Numbered from the stretch's first letter, positions 23,154 through 32,944 are shown. The stretch: 64,000 bases of DNA from Balaenoptera acutorostrata (GCF_949987535.1 NC_080067.1:8432001-8496000), one strand, 5' to 3'. Translations and numbers: made by a program. The notes: generated by a model from the letters alone, not told the origin.

Positions 23154-23870
23154 CCTGTAATTCATTTCTAATCTCATAGCGTTGTGGTCAGAAAAGATGC
23201 TTGATATGATTTCAATTTTCTTAAATTTACTGAGGCTTGATTTGTGACCCAAGATGTGATCTATCCTGGAGAATGTTCCGTGCGCACTTGAGAAGAACGT
23301 GTAATCTGCCGTTTTTGGATGGAATGTCCTATATATATCAATTAAATCTATCTGGTCTATTGTGTCATTTAAAGCTTGTGTTTCCTTATTTATTTTCATT
23401 TTGGATGATCTGTCCATTGGTGTAAGTGAGGTGTTAAAGTCCCCCACTATTATTGTGTTACTGTCGATTTCCTCTTTTATAGCTGTTAGCAGTTGCCTTA
23501 TGTATTGAGGTGCTCCTATGTTGGGTGCATATATATTTATAATTGTTATATCTTCTTCTTGGATTGATCCCTGGATCATTATGTAGTGTCCTTCCTTGTC
23601 TCTTGTAACATTCTTTATTTTAAAGTCTATTTTATCTGATATGAGTATAGCTACTCCAGCTTTCTTTTGATTTCCATTTGCATGGAATATCTTTTTCCAT
23701 CCCCTCACTTTCAGTCTGTATGTGTCCCTAGGTCTGAAGTGGGTCTCTTGTAGACAGCATATATATGGGTCTTGTTTTTGTATCCATTCAGCCAGTCTAT
23801 GTCTTTTGGTTGGGGCATTTAATCCATTCACATTTAAGGTAATTATCGATATGTATGTTCCTATGACCAT
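22884..23870 (-). CDS. Endonuclease-only ORF2 piece with a SINE-encoded tail
   Basis: A 328-residue open frame. About 235 residues are the complete L1 APE-like endonuclease domain (Asn, Glu, Asp and His catalytic motifs present). The last 90 or so residues are translated from the same-sense SINE, beginning ASQVAQWLRVCLP. The SINE's AATAAA-rich tail (about 22871-22889) could also end the transcript just past the stop. Whether it is made is unknown; no RT domain is present. It is listed as a coding possibility, not a proven gene. Confidence 0.5.
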   Translation of the reverse strand: MVIGTYISIITLNVNGLNAPTKRHRLAEWIQKQDPYICCLQETHFRPRDTYRLKVRGWKKIFHANGNQKKAGVAILISDKIDFKIKNVTRDKEGHYIMIQGSIQEEDITIINIYAPNIGAPQYIRQLLTAIKEEIDSNTIIVGDFNTSLTPMDRSSKMKINKETQALNDTIDQIDLIDIYRTFHPKTADYTFFSSAHGTFSRIDHILGHKSSLSKFKKIEIISSIFSDHNAMRLEMNYRASQVAQWLRVCLPMQGIRCSSPGLGRSRMPRSNWAREPQLLSLRVWSLCSATGGAAMVRGPRTAMKSGPRLPQLEESPRTETKTQHSHK

Positions 23871-23928
23871 TTTCTTAATTGTTTTGGGTTTGTTTTTGTA
23901 GGTCCTTTTCTTCTCTTGTGTTTCCCAC

Positions 23929-24834
23929 TTAGAGAAGTTCCTTTAGCATTTGTTGTAGAGCTGGTTTGGTGGTGCTGAATTCTCTTAGCTTTTGCTTGTC
24001 TGTAAAGCTTTTGATTTCTCCATCGAATCTGAATGAGATCCTTGCCGGGTAGAGTAATCTTGGTTGTAGGTTCTTCCCTTTCATCACTTTAAGTATATCA
24101 TGCCACTCCCTTCTGGCTTGCAGAGTTTCTGCTGAGAAATCAGCTGTTAACCTTATGGGAGTTCCCTTGTATGTTATTTGTCGTTTTTCCCTTGCTGCTT
24201 TCAGTAATTTTTCTTTGTCTTTAATTTTTGCCACTTTGATTACTATGTGTCTCGGCGTGTTTCTCCTTGGGTTTATTCTGTATGGGACTCTCTGCGCTTC
24301 CTGGACTTGGGTGGCTATTTCCTTTCCCATGTTAGGGAAGTTTTCGACTATAATCTCTTCAAATATTTTCTCTGGTCCTTGCTCTCTCTCTTCTCCTTCT
24401 GGGACCCCTATAATGCGAATGTTGTTGCGTTTCATGTTGTCCCAGAGGTCTCTTAGGCTGTCTTCATTTCTTTTCATTCTTTTTTCTTTAGTCTGTTCTG
24501 CAGCAGTGAATTCCACCATTCTGTCTTCCAGGTCACTTATCCGTTCTTCTGCCTCAGTTATTCTGCTATTGATTCCTTCTAGTGTAGTTTTCATTTCAGT
24601 TATTGTATTGGTCATCTCTGTTTGTTTGTTCTTTAATTCTTCTAGGTCTTTGTTAATCATTTCTTGCATCTTCTCAATCTTTGCCTCCATTCTTATTCCG
24701 AGGTCCTGGATCATCTTCACTATCATTATTCTGAATTCTTTTTCTGGAAGGTTGCCTATCTCCACTTCATTTAGTTGTTTTTCTGGGATTTTTTCTTGTT
24801 CCTTCATCTGGTACATAGCCCTCTGCCTTTTCAT
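23929..24834 (-). CDS. L1 ORF1 protein (RNA-binding chaperone), intact
   Basis: The 301-residue frame starts MKRQRAMYQM and ends LQQMLKELL. Residues about 35-128 are a charged heptad-like coiled coil for trimerisation. Residues about 135-215 form the RRM-type domain, starting NNIRIIGVPEGEEREQG. Residues about 216-301 are the C-terminal domain, with REKRQITYKGTPIRLTADFS and ARREWHDILKVMKG. It acts in cytoplasmic L1 ribonucleoprotein, coating its own RNA in cis. The sister copy at 9928-10829 is broken at the start and in two more places, which makes this open frame notable. It is shorter than human ORF1p (338 residues), mainly in the N-terminal region. Confidence 0.93.
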   Translation of the reverse strand: MKRQRAMYQMKEQEKIPEKQLNEVEIGNLPEKEFRIMIVKMIQDLGIRMEAKIEKMQEMINKDLEELKNKQTEMTNTITEMKTTLEGINSRITEAEERISDLEDRMVEFTAAEQTKEKRMKRNEDSLRDLWDNMKRNNIRIIGVPEGEEREQGPEKIFEEIIVENFPNMGKEIATQVQEAQRVPYRINPRRNTPRHIVIKVAKIKDKEKLLKAAREKRQITYKGTPIRLTADFSAETLQARREWHDILKVMKGKNLQPRLLYPARISFRFDGEIKSFTDKQKLREFSTTKPALQQMLKELL

Positions 24835-25728
24835 CTTCTCTGTCTTTCTGTAACTGTGGTTTTTGGACCACAGGCTGCAGGATTGTAGTTTTTCTTGCTT
24901 CTGTTGTCTGCCCTCTGGTGGTTGAGGCTATCTAAGAGGCTTGATGGGAGGCTCTGGTGGTGGGTAGAGCTGACTGTTGCTGTGGCGGTCAGAGCTCAGT
25001 AAAACCTTAATCCACTTGACTGTTGATGGGTGGAGCTGGGTTCCCTCCCTGTTGGTTGTTTTGCCTGAGGCAACCCAACACTGGAGCCTACCCGTGCTCT
25101 TTGGTGGGGTTAATGGCAGACTCTGGGAGGGCTCACGCCAAGGAGAACTTCCCAGGACCTCTGCTGCCAGTGTCCTTATCCCCACGGTGAAACAGAGCCA
25201 CCACTTGCCTCGGCAGGAGACCCCCCAACACCAGCAGGTACGTCTGGTTCAGTCTCCCCCAGGGTCACTGCTCCTTCCCCTGGGTCCCGATGCACACATT
25301 ACTTTGTGTGTGCCCTCCAAGAGTGGGGTCTCTGTTTCCCCCAGTCCTGTCACAGTCCTGCAATCAATTCCCACTAGACTTCAAAGTCTGATTCTCTAGG
25401 AATTCCTCCTCCCGTTGCCGGACCCCCAGGTTGGGAAGCCTGACGTGGGGCTCAGAACCTTCACTCCAGTGGGTGGACTTCTGTGGTATAAGTGTTCGCC
25501 AGTCTGTGAGTCACCCACCCAGCAGTTATGGGATTTGATTTTACTCTGATTGCGCCCCTCCTACCGTCTCACTGTGGCTTCTCCTCTGTCCTTGGACATG
25601 GGGTATCCTCCTTGGTGAAGTCCAGGGTCTTCCTGTCAATGATTGTCCAGCAGCCAGTTGTGATTCTGGAGCTCTCGCAAGAGGGAGTGAGTGCACGTCC
25701 TTCTACTCCGCCATCTTGGTTAATCTCC
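24835..25728 (-). promoter_or_regulatory. L1 5'UTR with internal promoter
   Basis: About 890 bp, more GC-rich than the surroundings, as expected for an L1 internal RNA polymerase II promoter. An AAGATGGCGGAG motif lies within about 25 bp of the 5' end (minus strand, about 25706-25717) and matches the YY1-type site known in human L1 5'UTRs. ORFs inside (for example 24977-25399 plus) are not genes. Confidence 0.75.
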
Positions 25729-26132
25729 GGGGCTACTCTTTGTTGTGGTGTGTGGGCTCTAGGCAAACGGTCTTCAGTAGTTGCAGTATGCGGGCTCAGT
25801 AGTTGTGGTACGCAGACCCTAGGGCGCACGGGCTTCAATAGTTGCGGCACATGAGCTCAGTAGTTGTAGTGCTCAGTATCTAGGGCACACGGGCTAAGTA
25901 GTTGTGGCTCGCGGGCTCTAGAGTGCAGGCTCAGTAGTTGTGGTGCACAGGATTAGTTGTTCTGCAGCATGTGGGATCTTCCCGGACCAGGGATTGAAAC
26001 CGTGTCCCCTGCATTGCCAGGCAGATTCTTAACCACTGCGCCACCATGGAAGTCCCTGTACCACATCTTCTTTATCCATTCCTTTGCTAATGGGCATTTA
26101 GGTTGCTTGCGTGTCCTAGTTATTGTAAATAG

Positions 26133-26149
26133 AATGCAGCCCTACTTTA
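26133..26149 (+). repeat. Outermost TSD of the nested stack (right copy)
   Basis: AATGCAGCCCTACTTTA, partner of 15199-15215. Confidence 0.9.
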
Positions 26150-26399
26150 AAAAACTATTGTTTTAACGTTTGATCAGCATTTACTCCATGGGCCTGGGAT
26201 CAACACCAATGAGGAGTGTTTCATATTCTCTTTTTTGTTTTCCTCTTCTTCAGCCCTAGATAACTAATTACATTTCCCAAGTGATGGCAAAGAATTTAAT
26301 GTGAATTCTTGGATTAACTGTCAAGAAATTTTCCAAGTATTGGGGTAATGTTTTAGTGCAGGATACAGACTGATTTCATAGGAAAATGTCCAGGTATGC
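26150..26399. other. Unassigned stretch
   Basis: Nothing recognised between the nested stack and the next MIR. Confidence 0.4.
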
Positions 26400-26595
26400 C
26401 ACTCCTAAATCTCTTCTGGGCTTATATGTATGATCCTGAGAAAGTCATGTCAATTTTATAAGCCTTGGTCACCTCAGCCATAAAATGTAGATAATCTTGT
26501 CTTCCTCACAGAATTATTGAGAGGATTCAATTAAATAATAGTATAATGTCCATGGCATAAAATAGCTATTCAACACAAGTTAGCTTACTTCTTAC
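26400..26595 (+). repeat. MIR SINE
   Basis: CTGAGAAAGTCATGTCAA, then CACCTCAGCCATAAAATG and CTTCCTCACAGAATTATTGA follow the 3' half of MIR, ending with ATAGCTATTCAACACAAGTT. Confidence 0.75.
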
Positions 26596-28329
26596 TTCAG
26601 TAAACTGAGCCATTTGTACTTTTTCTGTAAGGTAAGAAGGTACAAATTATTATAACATAAAAACTATGGTTAGTGTAGGCAAAGTCTGGTTATCCTGTGG
26701 GTCTTAGGTTGGCAAAGCCATCTATCTGTTGGGAAAGTAGGGTGTCCCCCAAGGAATGAGTTCCAAACATCTCAAAGTAGTGTTTGGTGATTTTCAACAT
26801 GCCCATGGCCACAGTCCATGCTGAGCTCTTCTCTTCTCAGCCAAGATTTTTTTTTGCTGGGGAGAGGGAAAATGATGAAGGCATAGGAATCATGATGATG
26901 ATAGGAGATAAGAGTACATAGAAATAGAAAAAGTAGTTTCCTTGAATTACTGCTTGACATTTTAATTAATCTGATTAATTTGTCTAATCTGTAGGCTCTA
27001 TAACAATTGTTTATTCCCCTGAATCTCTGTAACCAAAAAAAAAATTAGCATAATTCACACAAATCCTATCTGTGTGTACAATAAGGAGTTGCAAACAAAA
27101 GAAGATTTACAAGTTCTAGGTTCCAGTGGCTTATCTGCATAGATTTCTGGGTGCCAGAGACCCAGATGTCTTGTCAAAATTTCCAGGGTCATTTTAATGG
27201 GGTATGGAACATAGGAAAATGTTTATCTTTTGATATAATAAAAATGTGCCCTCAAATTTTAAAATGATCTCATCAATTCAGGAAACTATTCAAATAATAG
27301 TTAATAACTGGGAAGAAAAGAGGAAGAAATGAGGTGATCACTCAGTCTGTAGAGAGGAACAGAATAAAGCGAAGTCAAAGGTGAGGGTTAGACGGGTAAC
27401 CAGATGGAAGCCCTGATTCTCCTCTCAACCTGCCAATTGAATTGCATTTCACAGTCTTTTCTCATTTGCTCTCCTGTTCTCTTCTAAATCTGACATCTTA
27501 GTGATTTCCTCTGTATTCATCATCAAACTATCACAACATTAGGTATTTAAAAAATTAAGTGAAACTGAGTCGATATAGAATCATTCTCCTTAACAGTTCC
27601 AGTGCCAGACAATATTTTGAAATATGAAGAGCTTTCATTAAATGCACTCCAGCTTGGCATCTTTTATGTTTATTTCTTCTTCTTACCGAGACTCATGACT
27701 TACTCAAATGTGGTTTCCCGTTGCAGTGATCAGTATGGGCTGGGACAGAGAGGCTAGGCTTATCAAATTTACCTGCCCTGCCTCCCATTTCTCAAGACCT
27801 GGCTTTTAGTTAATCCTCAGACTGGAAAACAATCTAAATAAATCTACAATATAGCACCAATATTTCCAGTTATGTTAATGGATACTTCTTCTTCCCTTTC
27901 AACCTGATTTAAATTTTTTAAAACTTATCCTTCTTCCCATTTGCCTGTCCCTTTGCTCTAATCCTTGGCCAAATTTGTTAATTCTATCTCTTTATCCCAC
28001 TCAGTCTCCAGTCTACTGCCTACATGGGTCCCTATGCGACCATTTCCTAGCTACTGGAATAACTTCCCAAACCATCTCTTTGTTTCCAGTCCCATCTCAC
28101 CCCTTGATTCCAGTGAAATATAGAAACTTTATCCAACACAGATTTATTCCCTTCTCACTCCTTTATGCTATTATTGTTCTATATCTACAGCTTTATAGGT
28201 TGTGAGCCCAACAATACAGTTTTAAAATAATTGTTTTATGCAATTGTCTTTTAAATCAGTTAAGACAAGAAAAATGAAAAAAATATATTTATACTTATAT
28301 CTGTAGTTATATGTAAGTATTTTTTACTT
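26596..28329. other. Unassigned stretch
   Basis: No clear gene or repeat. A 62-residue minus ORF at 26772-26960 and a 76-residue plus ORF at 27975-28205 have no supporting features. Confidence 0.4.
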
Positions 28330-28649
28330 ACTGTTCTGTATTTTTTAAACATATCTTTGTGTGGATTCAAGTTACCATATGATGTCATTTCCCTTCAGTC
28401 TGAAGTGTTTCCTTTAGTATTTCTTGTCATGAAAATCTGCTAGTGATGAATTCCTTCAATCTTTTTTTGTATCTGGAATATCTTAATTTTGCCTTCATTT
28501 ATTAATTATAATTTTTGCTTGATATAGAAATACTGGTTGATAGTTTTATTCTTTCAGCATTTTGAATGTCCTCTCACTGCTTTCTGGTCCCATTTTTTCC
28601 CCCTGCCATCTGCTAATTTTAATGTGGTTCCCTTATTCATAATGAGTTG

Positions 28650-28695
<46 letters not shown>

Positions 28696-29340
28696 GGGGG
28701 CTGCTTCTAAGATTCTCTTCTTGACTTTCTCTGTGATATGTCTAGATATGGATCTCTTTGTACTTATCATAACTGAAGTTCATTAAGCTTTCTAGATATG
28801 TATATTAATACTTTTTTGGGGGGGATAATAAAATTTTGAAGTGTTTAGCCATTATGTCTTTATATATTTTTCTGCCCCCTTTTCTCCTCTTTTTCTGGTG
28901 TTCCTCACACACATCAGTATACTTTATGTTGCCCTACATGCTCTATTCACTTCTTCTCCATTCTTTTTTCTTTCTATTCTTCAGAAAGAATCATCTTTAT
29001 TGATCCACTTCAAATTTGCTGATTCTTTCTTCTGCTACTTCAAATCTTGTTGAGATATTCTAGTGATTTTTTATTTCAATATCAGAAATTCTATTTGATT
29101 AATTTTTATGATTCCCATCTCTTTACTGATGTCCTCTATTTGCTATCATATTTTCCTCTAATTATTAAACATGGTTTCCTTTTACATATTATAATAACTG
29201 ATTTTCTTTGTCTGCTAAGTCCAACATCTGGGCCCCCTCCAAGAATTCTACTGAAACAGAGATAGTTTCTTTATCTATATTGGTCACATATTCTTATTTC
29301 TTTACATGCCTTGTGTTTTTGTTGAAAACTGGATATTTTA
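28330..29340 (-). mobile_element. Ancient L1/HAL1-type ORF1-region fragment, minus strand
   Basis: Plus-strand text parallels the antisense ORF1/3' regions of LINE-1-like elements: AATGTCCTCTCACTGCTTTC near 28565, ATGAGTTGAGG, GCTTCTAAGATTCTCTTC near 28702, then a GTTCATTAAGCTTTCTAG block. It is highly diverged and split by a (GT)n microsatellite. HAL1 or an old L1M are both possible. Confidence 0.55.
28652..28693 (+). repeat. (GT)n microsatellite
   Basis: About 21 uninterrupted GT units. Confidence 0.97.
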
Positions 29341-29694
29341 GATAATATATTGTATGCTTTAAATTCTGATTTCTATCTGTCTCTGGGGTTGTGGCTGTTG
29401 CTGTTTTTCTTTTCTTTTTCTTTCACTTTTTAAAAATTTGTTTAGTGATTTTTCTAAACTAATTTTGTATTCTACATTTCCTGTAGTGTGTGATCACTTA
29501 TGTCTCTGCTAAGTTTTTTCCCCTATTGTTGTTTTTATTTTCAAACCTGTTTTTTATGGTCATCTCTGGGTGAGAATAGCTTAGTGGTCAGTCAATTGTT
29601 GGTTATAGGGTATGTAGTACATATAGTAGTAGGATATTTCAATCTGAAAATGGTTTATTTAATCCATTTTCTGATTTTAGAGAGACCCAAATAC
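29341..29694. other. AT-rich stretch, possibly more of the old LINE
   Basis: T-rich with no distinct landmark. A 77-residue ORF at 29500-29733 is chance. Confidence 0.35.
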
Positions 29695-29885
29695 ATGCTT
29701 AGAGATATTCATGTATTCCACAAATATTTGTAAGGGTCTCACTATGTGTCTAACTCTACTAAACTGTGGAAATATAACCCTGAAGAAGAAAGTTATCATT
29801 TCAACCTCCATGGAGCCTGCAATCTCCTAGGCATGGCAACAGAGGGGGAAAATCACAATAGTCCATGTTCAGGGAGTGGGGCAGA
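29695..29885 (+). repeat. L2 3'-end fragment
   Basis: ATTCCACAAATATTTGTAAG near 29713 and CTCCATGGAGCCTGCAATCT near 29807 are the familiar L2 blocks. Confidence 0.6.
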
Positions 29886-30137
29886 TATGCAGAAGGGATA
29901 ATGTAAGTTTTTTTTTCTTCTATTTTCTTAACTTGGCTGTATTGGCCATTTCAAAATTATTTTTCCCTAAATACAGCTCAAAACACTTAGTGAGATTCTG
30001 AAATATCCAAAGCAATGATCTGAGTTGCAAAAGGAATGGTGGCATTTTAAGATATCTTTTGTTTTCATTTATTTACATATTCATTTGAGTCAGTAACTAA
30101 CATTTCTTATCCTGTGATGGTGAAAATGAAAGCAAAG

Positions 30138-30341
30138 GGACTTCCCTGGTGGCACAGTGGATAAGACTCCATTGTCCCAATGCAGGGGGCCTCAGTTAGA
30201 TCCCTGGTCAGGGAACTAGATCCAACATGCATGCTGCAACTAAGAGTTTGCATACCATAACTAAGGAGCCGGCGAGCCACAACTAAGGAGCCTGCCTGTC
30301 ACAACTAAGACCCAGCACAACCACACACAAAAAAATCTCTT
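30138..30341 (+). mobile_element. CHR-type SINE, plus strand, shorter variant
   Basis: GGACTTCCCTGGTGGCACAG head, then TGCAGGGGGCCTCAGTTAGA where the B box is degraded, repeated GAGCC...CACAACTAAG units, and a tail leading into (AC)n. No clear TSD. Confidence 0.9.
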
Positions 30342-30371
30342 ACAACACACACACACACACACACACACACA
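30342..30371 (+). repeat. (AC)n microsatellite at a SINE tail
   Basis: About 14 AC units immediately after the SINE tail; SINE tails commonly seed such repeats. Confidence 0.9.
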
Positions 30372-31676
30372 AAGAAAGTGAAGAAGAGAAAGGAATCATG
30401 CCTCTTTCTTTTGTGTTCAGAAAAAAATCACATCCTCTTCCATATATTACCCACTTCAGTGCTTATGTACCCATGCAAGGATTCTGACCAAAAGTCTGAT
30501 TTCATTTATTTGTAATCAGACAGGGTATTTTACTCTAACAGTTAGAAACTAAATAGTTCTTCTTTGATTATTGGTATTCAGTTGGGTCCAGAAAATAACT
30601 AGAAACATAAATCTCTACTCCATGAGGTTGAAAAACTACTGGTAAATGCAAAGCAGTAGCTCTGACCTGTGCATAGAGGAATTTTCAAAATTATAATGAA
30701 TGAGCTTGATTGAGGCATCAAATGTGGTTTTTATAATGCACTTTATTTCTGTATGGTTGCATTCAGGGACACACATTACAAATCACTATACAAATCATTG
30801 CAGTCTACCCAGGAAATACAATTCATAGCTATAAATGTAGTATTGCATGTATCAAGAAACTACAGTGTCAAAGAGCCACAAAAAGATTTTGAACAGGAAT
30901 GTCACAAGGTATGGCATATTTGAGACACATTGAGTCGATTTGATTGTTTTATTGTAGAAGCCATGAGGTGTTAAAGATAAGAGAGAAAGATTCAGATTTT
31001 GAAGTGATGGATTATATAGTTATTCACAAAAAAATACAGGCAGTTGTTTCCTATTTTACAAGCCAAACAAGAAAATGATACTCATAGAAATGTACTGAAA
31101 GGGAGGTCTGTCTTGCTTTCAAAGATTTATTTCTCCATCTATATGTGATTTGTCCATTTTCCGCTAAAATATACAAGAAGAGCTTAGCTTCAGGAGAGGC
31201 AATCTTGCTCAAGAAATACTTCTCTAGCTTCACTGTGGAGGGACTCTTCTTCAGCTGGTAGAAAATCACATGTTTTCTCCTAAGTAAAATGATTTGGCTC
31301 TGAAGCAGAATGAATGGTAATTTTCAAAGGGAATATGATTTTCAAAAACAAACTTCACAGTACCATATTCAAGAGGTTGCTTTGTGCCGTAATTAATGGA
31401 AGTAACTTCCCCAGCTGAGCCTGTGGGTCCCCAGGGACTCAGAGAAAAGTCTTGATAGGTGGTCTGTGGGTATCAGTGCAGGGCAGGAGGGGGAGGAACC
31501 TGAGCCTGAAATTCGATCCAGCAGTTTAAAGATGGAGGAATGTGTTTGCGTCTGTTTTGGGGTGACGTGAGGTGGGGCTCTGAGAGAATTTCTGGCTAAC
31601 CCTGGCATTGCGTGTGCAAGATTCAGTACTGAAATCTTCAGCCATGCTTCTGGTAGAAAAAACAGCCTGGGAACCT
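30372..31676. other. Unassigned stretch
   Basis: No repeat or gene recognised. ORFs of 72 (31051-31269) and 103 residues (31393-31704, minus) show no domain; the second runs into the LTR. Confidence 0.4.
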
Positions 31677-32016
31677 GAATTAGTTTTCTATTGCTGTGGA
31701 ACATACCATCACAAATTTAGCAACTGAAAGCAAGATGCATTCACTCTCTCACAGTTTCTGTGGGTCAGGAGTCCCGGCTCAGCTGAACTGCGTCCCTTGT
31801 TCAGGATCTCAGGAGGCTGCAATCAAGAGGCTGACTGGGCTGTAGGTCTTTCTAGAGCTTGGGTTCCTCTTCAAAGGTCACGTGATCATTGGCAGACTTT
31901 AGTTCCTTGCATTTGAAGGGCTGAGTTCCCCATTTCCCAGAGGCCACGCGGCATTCTCTACCACGTGGCAGTTTGCTACTTCAAGGCCAATAGGGAGCAT
32001 CTCTGCTGCTTCTTAT

Positions 32017-32561
32017 TTTTAAAATTTTTTTATTGGAGAATAGTTGCCTTACAATGTTATGTTAGTTTCAGGGGTACAGCAAAGTAATTCAGTTATACAT
32101 ATGTACATATATCTATTCTTTTTCAGATTCTTTTCCCTTATAGATTATTACAAAATATTGAGTAGGGCTTCCCTGGTGGCGCAGTGGTTGAGAATCTGCC
32201 TGCCAATGCAGGGGACACGGGTTCGAGCCCTGGTCTGGGAAGATCCCACATGCCATGGAGCAACTAGGCCCGTGAGCCACAATTACTGAGCCTGCGCGTC
32301 TGGAGCCTGTGCTCCTCAACAAGAGAGGCCGCGATAGTGAGAGGCCCGCGCACCGCGATGAAGAATGGCCCCCGCTTGCCACAACTAGAGAAAGCCCTCG
32401 CACAGAAACGAAGACCCAACACAGCTAAAAATAAATAAATCAATTAAAAAAAATATTGAGTAGAGTTCCCTGTGCTATACAGTAGGTCCTTATTGGTTAT
32501 CTATTTTATTTTTAGTAGTGTGTATATGTTAATCCCAAACTCCTAATTTATCCTTCCTATC
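32017..32561 (-). mobile_element. L1 3'UTR fragment, minus strand, nested in an LTR
   Basis: Antisense L1 3'UTR (TTATTGGAGAATAGTTGCC, GTTCCCTGTGCTATACAGTA) split by a SINE. The TSD CTCTGCTGCTTCTTAT lies at 32001-32016 and 32562-32577, one mismatch. Confidence 0.93.
32166..32450 (+). mobile_element. CHR-type SINE, plus strand, nested in L1
   Basis: GGCTTCCCTGGTGGCGCAG head, GGGTTCGAGCCC B box, AAATAAATAAATCAATTAAA tail. Perfect TSD AAATATTGAGTAG at 32153-32165 and 32451-32463. Confidence 0.97.
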
Positions 32562-32686
32562 CTCTGCTACTTCTTATCTCTTACCTCTAGACCCTCTTTT
32601 AAAGGGGGCTCACCCAGGATAATCTCATTTTTCATTTTCTCAGAATCACTTGACTTGGGGCCTTAATGCAAAATCCCTTACCTTTT

Positions 32687-32944
32687 TGAAAAAAAATTAA
32701 TTAATTAATTAGTTTTTGGCTGCATTGGGTCTTCGTTGCTGCATGCAGGCTTTCTCTAGTTGCGGCGAGGGGAGGCTACTCTTTGTTCAGGTGCGTGGGC
32801 TTCTCATTGTGGTGGCTTCTCTAGTAGTGGTGCACGGGCTTAGTTGCTCCACGGCATGTGGGATCTTCCCGGACCAGGGCTTGAACCCGTGTTCCCTGCA
32901 TTAGCAGGTGGATTCTTAACCACTGCACCACCAGGGAAGTCCAC
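32687..32944 (-). mobile_element. CHR-type SINE, minus strand, nested in an LTR
   Basis: Antisense SINE with a TTAA-rich tail, ending CACCAGGGAAGTCC. Perfect TSD AATCCCTTACCTTTT at 32672-32686 and 32945-32959. Confidence 0.95.

Larger units (their letters stand above)
19737..23870 (-). pseudogene. L1 ORF2 (endonuclease/reverse transcriptase), split by a SINE
   Basis: ORF2p nicks target DNA and reverse-transcribes L1 RNA at the nick. The endonuclease residues are all visible in the first piece: LNVNGLN, CLQETHF, VGDFN and SDHN. After the SINE (22855-23153) a single 1,037-residue frame continues. It contains the RT motifs [26 protein letters not shown] and the catalytic LFADDM, and the C-terminal [18 protein letters not shown] cysteine motif. 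Total span 4,134 nt minus 299 (SINE) minus 16 (one TSD) gives 3,819 nt, divisible by three, or about 1,272 residues: the usual ORF2p length. I see no other stop or frameshift. Confidence 0.95.
19541..25728 (-). mobile_element. Full-length LINE-1, minus strand
   Basis: Complete order on the minus strand: 5'UTR (25728-24835), ORF1 (24834-23929), a 58-nt spacer, ORF2 (23870-19737) and a 3'UTR ending in an A-rich CAAACAAACAAA stretch near 19528-19548. The 5' end reads GGAGATTAACCAAGATGGCG and touches the TSD copy at 25729. ORF1 is open. ORF2 is open apart from one SINE insertion. It is the best-preserved L1 in the window and belongs to a cetartiodactyl L1 family. No AATAAA precedes its own A-rich end, which would favour read-through. 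Confidence 0.97.
15719..26056 (-). mobile_element. CHR-type SINE, minus strand, split by a full-length L1
   Basis: The SINE tail and first part are at 15719-15823, and its remainder at 25733-26056 ends in CCACCATGGAAGTCC. The TSD TGTACCACATCTT at 15706-15718 and 26057-26069 places it inside the outer L1 fragment. Sequence continuity across the gap (GGGGCTACTCTTTGTT on both sides) shows the L1 block 15822-25728 was inserted into it later. Confidence 0.9.
15216..26132 (-). mobile_element. Outer L1 3' fragment, minus strand, split by nested insertions
   Basis: The left part 15216-15718 is an antisense L1 3' end with landmarks GGAGTATAGTTGATC, TAGAGTTCCCTGTGCTC and GAGTAATAGTCCATTG. The right part 26057-26132 resumes with GTACCACATCTTCTTTATCC and GGGCATTTAGGTTGC. 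The L1 sequence itself is only about 580 bp. Roughly 10.3 kb of later insertions separate the two parts. A 17-bp TSD at 15199-15215 and 26133-26149 proves it was a single insertion. Confidence 0.9.

Noticed and set aside
24155..24853. 232-residue plus-strand ORF with many hydrophobic residues
   Set aside because: It is the antisense of L1 ORF1 (coiled-coil codons read backwards give Phe/Leu/Ser-rich text).
30342..30371. CRISPR-like or other organised repeat array
   Set aside because: It is a plain (AC)n at a SINE tail; no array with regular spacers exists in the window.
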